Shown here piece by piece: positions 55,805-64,000 of a stretch of 64,000 nucleotides of DNA. The stretch spans positions 248,001 through 312,000 of the forward strand of contig JAGYXB010002034.1 of assembly GCA_022495005.1 (NCBI GenBank), given 5' to 3'. The notes beneath the pieces are model-generated. The model saw nothing but the letters and a program-made list of their open reading frames with translations, did not search any database and was not told the origin of the DNA. The translations under genes were made by a program, and so were the position numbers. This DNA is from Rhyacophila brunnea. Taxonomy: Eukaryota; Arthropoda; Insecta; Trichoptera; Rhyacophilidae. Position 1 is the first letter of the stretch. Every line of letters starts with the position of its first letter.

Positions 55805-56265
55805 CAATTAAAAAGTAGTCTGCGGCGCAATTTTCTTTAGTAGGTTGTATAAAAACTGGTGCTTGTGCGATACTTTGTAGTTTGTTTATAATTTAGAGTT
55901 TTTTGTAAGTACTTGAAATGAAAGTATCTATATTAGGCATGAATCTTTGGCGGGCCCTCTAACTATCACAAAGTCAAGAAATAATTTGCGATATAGGTAA
56001 TACCTATATGTCGTAACTCTAGTTTTTTATACATGATTTATAGAAATTGTAGACCTAAAATTTCGCATCTAGGCAAAAAAACAAAGGAAGCTCACTAGCG
56101 TAGTATTTTTTCATCATGTAAGATTAAGTAATTTAAAAGTTGTTAATTATCGACACACAATAATAAAAAAATGAAAAAAACATAATACGCGTCCTGAAAC
56201 CACATGTTTTTAAATGTTAATATACACACTCAAAGTGAAATAATGCCGCAGGCGACTTTTTTTAC
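55805..56265. repeat. Decayed copy of the CATGGCCCCCACA family
   Basis: AAGTAGTCTGCGGCGCAATT recalls GTCGCCTGCGGCGCTATTTT of 1309-1718, AATCTTTGGCGGGCCCTC is the inverse of its right inner end, and GCCGCAGGCGACTTTTTTTA (56243) is the inverse of the left inner part. The ends are lost and the order is rearranged. Confidence 0.5.
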
Positions 56266-57484
56266 TATTAATAAAAAACATTATAATATGCCCTTGGCAA
56301 TTTGGAAATTTCGTATTGCTTACCTTTTCTATAGTCGATACGTTGGCTTCGTTAGCAGAATAGATTAAATTTACATGTATTTCAATGTTCATAGTAAAAA
56401 TATGCAGCGTATTTATATGTGGCCGTATGTATTTAAGCAGACACGTCAGCTGTATACTACAGCAATGCTGTAATTTGATGTATTTTTATTACATTACATT
56501 TTTCAACTAATTTAATCTGCTTAGGAAAGAATACAATTTTTTATAAGCGAGCCTAGATAACTTTGCAAAGGGTAGTTTAAACGATACTTTTATTATTCTT
56601 CTTCAGATGCAATGTTCATTAGTAACTAGTAAGTCAATGAGTACAAGTAGGTAATGCCCACCAACAATAATGCTGTCAAGTAAATTATTATACTTTGCTT
56701 TTCACTGAAGCATAGGTACTTAATATACGCGTGCACATAATAAAGGTGGTTAAATCAAGGTTGAGCTTATTAACTAACATGATTTATATTTTTTTATATC
56801 AGAAGTACTTATTCCATTTTTTTAGTTATGAAATTCTTACACTTGCTAATATGTATTTTTAAGCATTGCTATTTTAAAACTATAGTCCGTTAAAATACTC
56901 ATGTTATACCTACCATAAACAGTGTCAACCTCCATATATTATTTCGTGTATTTGTATTAATAAATTATTGGTGTATTTTTAAATTTAAAATCTTTTAAGG
57001 TACGCCACTGGTAGTTAATACCAACATAACGTGTAGGTTAGTTCGTTAGTAGAGGCGTATCGCAATGCAGGAACAATGCCCCTGCCTTATGATTATTAGT
57101 TTTTACTTCTTTTCAAAGAAAAGGGCCACCGTTTTCTGCACAGCGTTCAACTTTGCTGGGTACGTGTGTGTTCTGCACAGGACCGAATCAAAGATTAGAA
57201 AACTATACTCATAATTCCTATTTTTTAGAACGTATGACTACATGTTGATGATATCTCTGACAATTGTTAGAGGCAAATTACACGATCAGCTATGATGATT
57301 GACGACAACCGTTGTCGATGAAAACATCCATGAAATATACAAAATAATTCTATTCCATCATAGATCGTCTATTGACTATCTCAGAGCTTGAAACATCCTA
57401 TAAAATATTGGTGATTTTGTTTTACTAATAACAAACATTTTTGAATTATTATTATAATAGCTAATCGGAAATAATCGGAAAAAG
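56266..57484. other. Unassigned; one hAT-like terminus
   Basis: GGTACGCCACTG ending at 57010 looks like a hAT right end with no partner found. No gene was recognised. Confidence 0.4.
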
Positions 57485-57858
57485 ATGTCACGGAGACTTG
57501 AAGCTTTCGAGATGTGGCTCTATAGGCGCATCCTCAAAATTCCTTGGACTGACCGGGGGACAAATGTTGAAGTTCTCAATCGAATGGGAAAGGACCGAGA
57601 AGTTCTACTTAGTATCAAAACCAGGAAACTACAGTACCTCAGCCACATTATGAGAGGACAAAAATACAGCATTCCCCAACTTGTCATTCAAGGAAAGATC
57701 AATGAGAAGCGTAGCAGAGGACGGCGCCGCATTTCGTGGCTTAAGAACCTCCGTGATTGGTACGAGTGCAGCTCCACTAAACTGTTCCGGATAGCAGACG
57801 ACAAAGATAAGATCGCCTTGATGGTGGCCGACCTTCGCTAGGGGATGGCACAATAAGA
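57485..57858 (+). pseudogene. Non-LTR retrotransposon C-terminal fragment, 118 codons open
   Basis: The open frame (57485-57841) reads A-F-E-M-W-L-Y-R-R-I-L-K-I-P-W-T-D, then R-K-L-Q-Y-L-S-H-I-M-R, G-R-R-R-I-S-W-L-K-N-L-R-D-W and A-L-M-V-A-D-L-R, the standard end of an insect endonuclease-RT ORF2. It is one of the better preserved tails, with no stop. Everything upstream is missing. The mariner lies 50 bp downstream. Confidence 0.88.
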
Positions 57859-57892
57859 AGAGATAATGTCAATACGATTGCCAATCATTGTA

Positions 57893-59189
57893 CGAGGGTG
57901 GGTCAATAAGTCCTTAGAAAAGCCGACAGGTGGCGCGACTAGTACTGCAAGCGGTTTGTTTTCATGCAGCGGCACTACCGATTCAGTATGCTGCGAAGTT
58001 TCAATCAGATTGGTCGGGTTGTTGTGTGTTTCTCGTACATTTAAAAAAAAAATTGCTTGTGAAAATGGAAAAATGGAAAATGGAGAAAATTGAGTTTAGA
58101 GCTGTTATTAAACATTTTAATATAAAGGGTTAACAGCAAAGGAAATAAAAAATGAGTTGGATTTAGTTCACGGCATATCTGCTCCTTCACTTGCAACTAT
58201 TTATAACTGGTTAAATGAATTTAAACGTGGTCGTACATCAACAAAGGATGAACCACGCTCAGGACGTCCTGTAGAGGTGACTACACCAGAAATGATCAAT
58301 AAAATCCACGATATGGTGTTAAGTGACCGAAGATTAAAGTTGAGTGAGATAATTGAGGTTACAGGGATCTCAAAAGGTAGCGTCATTTCTATTTTACATG
58401 ACAAATTGGGCATGAAAAATATTTCTGCAAGATGGGTGCCGCGTTTGCTCACAGTCGACAATAAACGCAATAGGGTGGTGGCCTCTAAAGCCCTGTTGTC
58501 GCTCATGCAACGCAATCCGGATGAATTTTTTCGTCGCTTTGTGACTGTAGATGAAACATGGATACACCACTATACTCCTGAGACGAAAGAACAGTCAAAG
58601 CAGTGGATTGCGAAGGCAAACCATGTCCAAAGAAGGCGAAAACCGTAAAATCAGCTGGTAAGGTTATGGCTACTGTATTTTGGGATGCACGTGAAATTAT
58701 TTTCGTTGACTATTTGGAAAAAGGAAAAACAATAACAGGGGATTATTATGCATCTTTATTGGACCAGCTAAAAAACAAAATTGAAGAAAAACGGCCTCAT
58801 TTAAACAGGAAAAAAATCCTCTTTCATCAGGACAATGCCCGTGTTCACACATGTTTACGATCAATGGCTAAAATTGAAGAATTGAAGTTCGAATTGGTCG
58901 ACCACCCACCGTATTCGCCAGATTTAGCCCCAGTGACTTTTTCCTTTTCCCAAACTTAAAAAAATGGCTAAGTGGACAACGTTTTTTTTCAAATGAAGAA
59001 GTCATCGATCGGACAAATGCTTATTTTGAGGACCTTCCGAAAACTTATTTTTCTGACGGTTTAAAAAAATTGAGAAACGTCTAACCAAGTGTATTGAGCT
59101 CCAAGGAAATTATGTTGAGAAATAAAAAAAAATACAAAAATAAAACCTGTTTTAATGCTTTTTTCTAAGGAATTATTGACCCACCCTCG
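57893..59189 (+). mobile_element. Full-length mariner transposon (1297 bp)
   Basis: Terminal inverted repeats begin CGAGGGTGGGTCAATAAGTC at the left and end with the inverse (GACCCACCCTCG) at the right, about 28 bp with one difference, flanked by TA on both sides (57891-57892 and 59190-59191). Length and layout are those of an intact mariner: a short 5' leader, one transposase gene, a short 3' end. Protein sequence places it near the irritans/cecropia (SETMAR-like) group. The gene inside is broken, so this copy cannot make transposase. Confidence 0.96.
58080..59125 (+). pseudogene. Mariner transposase with four frameshifts
   Basis: A start at ATG 58080 (M-E-K-I-E-F-R) suits the family. The paired HTH region (T-I-Y-N-W-L-N-E-F-K-R-G-R) and W-V-P-R-L-L linker are present. 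The first catalytic Asp lies in V-T-V-D-E-T-W and the second in H-Q-D-N-A-R; the third follows Y-S-P-D-L-A-P directly after a frameshift, fitting the DD34D spacing. Single-base losses near 58130, 58610-58640, 58934 and 59075 each change frame; adding them gives 350 codons including the stop, the normal length. No internal stop arises by substitution in the main frames. Confidence 0.95.
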
Positions 59190-59369
59190 TACTTACTACA
59201 AATTTTTTACATACAATTATTAGGTATTAGGTAATAAAAGTGATGTTTAATAAAAGAAATAGTTATGACAGTAACTATTAACTGAAGAAATCAGTTGAAT
59301 GCAATAAAATCATTAGTTACTTATATCAAAATATCTTTAAAATTTATTTGCTGCTGGCTTCCTGTAAAG

Positions 59370-59541
59370 TGTAAATCAACAAGAACCGTATTTTATTTAG
59401 ACATGAATTTTATGTCAGTACTATACGACCCAAAGAGGTTAGACGGTCTTTAATATACGGCCATATATTTCCGATACAACATTTCACGGTAAGGTGTGAT
59501 ACGGCGAACTGCATACGTACAAGTTTTCGCACACGGTCATT
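59370..59541. repeat. Dispersed repeat, family E copy 2
   Basis: It matches 50581-50770 (AACAAGAACCGTATTTTATT, GAGGTTAGACGGTCTTTAAT, GTGTGATACGGCGAACTG) and ends at a similar point. Confidence 0.65.
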
Positions 59542-60122
59542 TTGGAGCGTACCATGGAGTCGTGGGCAAATTAGAATAAGTACTTACTTAATTCATATTT
59601 TTCGGCCTCGACTCAGTCAACCTTAGACTATAAATACATCTAGACGCCACCCATTGCATTGCCAAATGAAGCTGTGTGCCGTGCGTTTGGTTTGTGGGCA
59701 AGCGAACGCATTCGTCTACAAATGTTCGAGACCATAGACCATTTCGCTAGTGCTCGCCCAAAGTGCTCTCAGTAGACGCTCAGAATTAAAATATATTTTT
59801 ATATTTTTTTACATAGTATATAGTATTTTTAATCGGTCAAAATACAACCATTAGGTTAAAAAATCCATAATTTAAGTTATTTTAAAGAAACGCGGACTTG
59901 ATATTAAAATATATAACAATATACCTACAAACATGTATCAACTTACCTATGAAACGTATTACCATTTTCTTGCTTATCAGTACGGCTACCATATTTTAAG
60001 ACAACACACAGAACCATCTTTCCTACTTAATTAACTAAAAATATTTACCACTGACTTTATGTTTAACACCAAAAATAGCAATTTTAGCAACACGAGCTTG
60101 CAGGTTATCGACGCTAAGTTAA
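59542..60122. other. Unassigned stretch
   Basis: No gene or shared repeat recognised on either strand. Confidence 0.4.
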
Positions 60123-60130
60123 GCAACAAG

Positions 60131-60498
60131 CATTGATATACTACTAGATGAGCAGTTCCCATACAAGTGTCATTTTACAAATGTACCACAAAAAAGATAT
60201 AACGAATATCGTCTTATAATATTTCCTTGTAGGTATAATGCGTTAAGACCGTTAACATAGATTCCCGAATTTCACCCGTATTGCCTTGGCTGTAAAACTA
60301 AATTTGCGTTCTTAAAATAGTGAACCTAAGGGTGGATGCAACGCAAAACAGACAGAGCAAGTCGTCATGCGCTGATTATTAGTTAGAGTAAAATGCAAGC
60401 TAGACCGGGCTTACTCAGTAAGTTTTAACAAAGGCTGACTCGCTGAAAATCGGGCGTCATTTTAAGAAGCATATGATTCATCCAGTAGTATATCAATG
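60131..60498 (-). mobile_element. hAT-type MITE with CATTGATATACTACT ends, copy 2
   Basis: GCAACAAG is duplicated perfectly at 60123-60130 and 60499-60506. The copy is 368 bp and matches 53592-53957 over its entire length in the opposite orientation with few differences. Confidence 0.94.
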
Positions 60499-60506
60499 GC
60501 AACAAG

Positions 60507-61196
60507 CCAAGATTTGCCGGCGACACTTTAGGAAACTAACTCGTACATCTGTAGACCTTTTATTTTACTCTAGCGCGTGTCGCAGAGATTATAAGGGTGC
60601 CGAATACTTTCTCACTCGCACTTATGCATCCTTTTTGTTCAGCCCTTGCAGTCAACGGTCGGTAACAGTTGAGACGGAAATTATCGTACGTTCTTGATAA
60701 ATATACATCGACGTGAGAGTTTGCCAGTGTAATTTGACCTTTAGTTTAACCGTTTAACGCAAAACTTTAATCACTTAACCTTACTCAGTTATAGATAGTG
60801 GGCATAATAAAATACAAAATAAACATTTAATATCTTATATACCCAGTCCTTATTTCAGCCCTGTTTTCTGATCTATACATACCTACCGTCAATGATAATT
60901 ATAAATTGTATCGGAAAAATAAAAATACGCATCGAATGATATTATATACCGATACTAATTACATGGTAGGTATCTGTATACCTATTTATTTATACGTAGG
61001 CTGTAACTATCTATTAAAATACTTATATCATAATATCATAGTGAAGTAGGAAAGGTTATAGGATCTTAACATTATGTTTCAGCTAACATTGTAATTAATG
61101 TACAGACATTGATATCCTGTAAGTCCAAACGGTGACAGAATCAGATACAACGGTCGGGAAACAATTTCGGTTTATGCTCAGAGACTTTAATTTTAT
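60507..61196. other. Unassigned; possibly the decayed 5' part of the next LINE
   Basis: No frame with RT-like motifs is clear upstream of 61197. A frame at 60473-60697 has no family resemblance. Confidence 0.4.
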
Positions 61197-62273
61197 CACC
61201 TGTTCATCGATTTTAAGGCAGCTTATGATAGCATTAATCGATACCGGCTATACGAAGCAATTCGAGAATTTGAAATTCCGACGAAAATAATTAAATTTGT
61301 AGAGATGACAATGACACCAGTACAATGCCGGGTAAAGCTTCAAGCGGAAATATCCGAGCCATTTGTATCACTGAATGGCCTAAGGCAAGGTGACGTTCTG
61401 GCATGCCTTCTTTTCAATATTGCGATACGGGATGCAAAGATTGATGCCCGTGGCAGCGGCACGATATTTACTAAGCCTGTGCAGCTGCTGGCGTATGCCG
61501 ATGATATCGACATCATTACCATATCAGAATTGGCGCTGAAAAAGGCATTCACAGCACTAGAAGCCTCTGCCAAAAGGATGGGTTTACAAATAAACGAGGC
61601 AAAAACTAAATACATGCCTGTCTATGTCACACCACAAGAAGTCGCACCAAAGTTAGATATTGGTGCATACAAATTTGATACGGTCGACAGTTTCATATAA
61701 GTACCTTGAATCTCTTGTAACTCAACATAATGACATAACAGAAGAAATCAAAAAGAGAATCATGTGACATTTTAAGTGCCGCTTACTATCTCGTCGAACT
61801 AAAAGCACTATTTACAAGACACTTATAAAGCCAGTGCTCACCTACGCATCGGAAACCTGGACATTAACTCTGCGAAATGAACATCTTTGAAAGAAAAATT
61901 CTCCGCCGTATATATGGACCGATCAGGGATGGCACCAATTGGAGGAGAATATATTATGCTGAGCTCTACGGACTGTACGAAGATTGCAGCGCAGTTCAAT
62001 CAATTAAGATTGGGAGACTGCGATGGCTAGGTCATGTGCACTGTATGAATGACAATGAACTGGCAAAGAGAGTGATGTCCAGCAATCCAATAGGACGTAG
62101 AAGAAGAGGGAGGCCAAAGATTCGCTGGTTAGATGGAGCTGCCAGTGACTGCCGTATTCTGGGGGTACCAAATTGGAAAGCGGCCACACTGGATAGGGAC
62201 AGGTGGAGGGAGCTGTTGGATGAGGCTAGGACCCACACCGGGTTGTCGCGCCCCTGATGATGATGATGATGAC
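61197..62273 (+). pseudogene. RTE-like LINE: reverse transcriptase to 3' end, frameshifted
   Basis: Three reading segments in order make up the C-terminal half of ORF2. The first (to 61700) has F-I-D-F-K-A-A-Y-D-S with the first catalytic Asp, L-R-Q-G-D-V-L-A-C-L-L-F-N-I, and Y-A-D-D (61494-61505), the RT active site. The second has L-S-R-R-T-K-S-T-I-Y-K-T-L and Y-A-S-E-T-W-T-L. The third (61877-62257) has R-R-I-Y-G-P, R-L-R-W-L-G-H-V and R-G-R-P-K-I-R-W. A break after 61697, a deletion near 61767 and a small overlap near 61880 separate them. It ends in (TGA)n at 62257-62273. Endonuclease and 5' end are missing. Confidence 0.92.
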
Positions 62274-62311
62274 TTTAACTTTAACTGATTCGAATCGCGG
62301 TTGGATATTGC

Positions 62312-62653
62312 CACAGAACAGATTGATAAATATAATTCATAGGTATAGGCTATACCCCAATACACTACATATAATACATATTATAAGTAGGGTTTTGTCC
62401 TACGAAAATGAATCACAAATTATAGACGTGCAATAGTGTGTGTTGCAAGTTGCAACCTTCGAATACACCAATATTTAATGACCGTCAGTCCACAAACCGA
62501 GAGCAGTTGTCAGAACGAAGGACAAGCTTAGAATGATGTATTCTTGACATGTGTTTAAGTTTATCCCATATTCTTCCACACTCGAGAGCGGCTGCCTGTT
62601 ACTCCACACCCGTTAGATATTTCAGTTCCCATTAGGTAATGCTGTGTTCCGTG
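62312..62653 (+). mobile_element. Family C element, copy C4
   Basis: The copy runs from CACAGAACAGATTGATAAAT to GCTGTGTTCCGTG. It includes TCTTCCACACTCGAGAGCGG and CTGCCTGTTACTCCACACCC, which join the two parts of the interrupted copy C5. Flanks GATATTGC and TGTATTAC are only partly alike. Confidence 0.8.
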
Positions 62654-62970
62654 TGTATTACTTTTCTTTGATATCTATTTTAGTGCCTGTTTTATTTTTT
62701 TTATGTAATCTATTATAAAAATGTAAAATTTAATATTATATTTTTTGTTCGGTAGAATACTGTAAGGCTATTCTAGGACTTTTTTCAGTTATCGACCACA
62801 ACCTGCATACCTTCAACAGGCGCCCTTCGCCACTGGTGGCGACTACATAGTGTGTGGCATAGATACATGTGATTGAAATTAAATCTACATAGGTAGAGGA
62901 AGGACAGATTCTTCTTGCATTGCGGCCACGAAATCACTTTGGAACGGTGTTAGTGTCATTTGCAAATAAT
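62654..62970. other. Unassigned; hAT right-end scrap
   Basis: CGCCCTTCGCCACTG ending at 62835 is the right end of a family A or B element without its body. Confidence 0.45.
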
Positions 62971-63595
62971 GATGTCACGTGCTCAGCGTGGGTCAAAATG
63001 GAGCTTTTTTTTCTATTTTCAAAGCATGATCCTGGACATACCTTAAATGTTGTAGATAATCTATTTGTATAATTTTGAAGCCTTATTATCCTTTATATTT
63101 ATTTTAAAGATTTGATGACTGCATAAAGTATTTTTATTACATAAAATAGTATTCTTTTAAACCTCTCGCTCTAATGTTTTAGAATATAGTCATATTTCGG
63201 TACATAACTGTGCAGTGGTGTTAAAATTTTTAACATTTATTAATTTTTAAACGCATTTATAAAACCATTAGTATAATTTATTACGAGATAATTTTTGTAA
63301 AATATTCACGATAAAAAATTATATTGATAATCTCTGTGATCCCAAATTTGACAAGAATTAGGCATTTTATCATTCAAAATTAGGCAAGATTAATACATTT
63401 GAAGATAATTCTAAAGATACTCATTATAAGCTATGTCTTTGACCATTCAAGTGTGATAAACATCTTACGAATAATAATTGCTTTATAATAATAATTGACC
63501 TAAGAATAAGGTAGTGATTTTTTGAAATACGCCATTTCTTTTGGCATTCCCCAGTGGTTAAGCTATAACATACGGCCGTAGCCATAAATTGAGCC
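62971..63595. mobile_element. piggyBac-like foldback, copy 3 (left arm only)
   Basis: From GTGCTCAGCGTGGGTCAAAA to ATACGGCCGTAGCCATAAAT it follows the left arm of copy 2 (45288-45910) closely. The terminal GGGGGGACAT is altered to AATGATGTCA and the right arm is absent. Confidence 0.85.
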
Positions 63596-63945
63596 GAAAT
63601 TATAAAGAAGAAGAAGGAGTAAGGTTAAGATGGGTGAGATTAGATTGTAATAATTGTAGTTACGGAAGAAAAAATCTAAGGCAATAATCCAATGGCAGGT
63701 TGTTATTTTTTTTTTTATATAGGCACAAACATGTCATTTAATGCAGCTAAAATAGAGAATAATATATATTTGACAGTTAGTTGCAAATTCAATCAGATAC
63801 TACAAACCACAAAATTCATTATCACACCTGTACACGTAGTAGGTAGGTACTTGGAGCACATGACAAACACAATATCTTGTCACCTTCACATTCAGCTCCT
63901 CCCACAATGCAAGATCTGGAATGCGTAAAACACTTGTGTAGCACC
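63596..63945. other. Unassigned stretch
   Basis: A plus-strand frame at 63692-63928 has no family resemblance and no shared repeat was seen. Confidence 0.4.
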
Positions 63946-64000
63946 CATGGTGCCCACATCCTGAAGAGGGCCCCCAGTCCGCGATGTTTGGAGGGCCCCC
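63946..64000 (-). mobile_element. CATGGCCCCCACA-type hAT MITE, copy 3, cut by the window edge
   Basis: CATGGTGCCCACATCCTGAA with GGGCCCCC blocks matches the inverted right end of 1309-1718. The rest lies beyond the window. Confidence 0.75.

Noticed and set aside
58201..58515. Minus-strand 104-codon frame
   Set aside because: It is the antisense shadow of the mariner transposase.
1..64000. CRISPR array or bacterial operons
   Set aside because: No regularly spaced identical repeats and no closely packed long ORFs occur; sequence character is eukaryotic.

Overview
This window reads as gene-poor, AT-rich insect nuclear DNA made almost entirely of decayed and nested transposable elements. Pointers to an insect are short arrays of the arthropod telomere unit TTAGG, an irritans/cecropia-type mariner, RTE-like non-LTR retrotransposon tails ending in (TGA)n or (CAT)n, tRNA-derived SINEs, and a very frequent palindromic motif (GTAGGTACCTAC and shorter forms) that I associate with aphid-like Hemiptera and with Lepidoptera. 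I cannot choose between those orders from the sequence. No conserved host protein gene, rRNA or convincing functional tRNA gene was found. Most open reading frames are short and fortuitous.

Layout. 0-8 kb: hAT-like non-autonomous elements (224-1100, 1309-1718, 4539-5119, 6579-7500) among LINE tails (2450-2885, 3925-4132, 5249-5510). 8-24 kb: tRNA-derived SINEs, two foldback elements (one holding telomere-like TTAGG repeats), a dispersed 300-bp family (C), and nested hAT-type elements (16836-18030, 20684-21217). 25-32 kb: more hAT copies, a minus-strand transposase relic (26925-27350), a GC-rich degenerate tandem repeat, and LINE tails. 32.9-34.3 kb: a TIR-bounded unit carrying a possible two-exon ORF. 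35.6-38.5 kb: a hAT element with intact target duplication and a piggyBac-like palindrome. 39.6-41.7 kb: a family-C copy split by a 1.8-kb TIR element with unrecognised coding remnants. 42-49 kb: family-A hAT copies and a near-perfect 1.39-kb palindrome flanked by TTAA. 50-56 kb: paired repeats, another TTAGG-containing inverted repeat, and a family-A copy with two further elements inside it. 57-64 kb: a LINE tail, a full-length mariner whose transposase has four net one-base losses, a hAT copy, an RTE-like reverse transcriptase fragment with its YADD site, and partial copies of earlier families.

How it fits together. The elements work as donors and targets rather than as a pathway. Target-site duplications read directly (8 bp at thirteen hAT-type insertions, TTAA at two palindromes, TA at the mariner) allow precise boundaries and a relative order of insertion. 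The items most likely to be undescribed are the 1.8-kb TIR element (39852-41646), the 1.38-kb TIR unit with a spliced-looking ORF (32923-34306), and the long TTAA-flanked palindromes, which would form long double-stranded RNA if transcribed.
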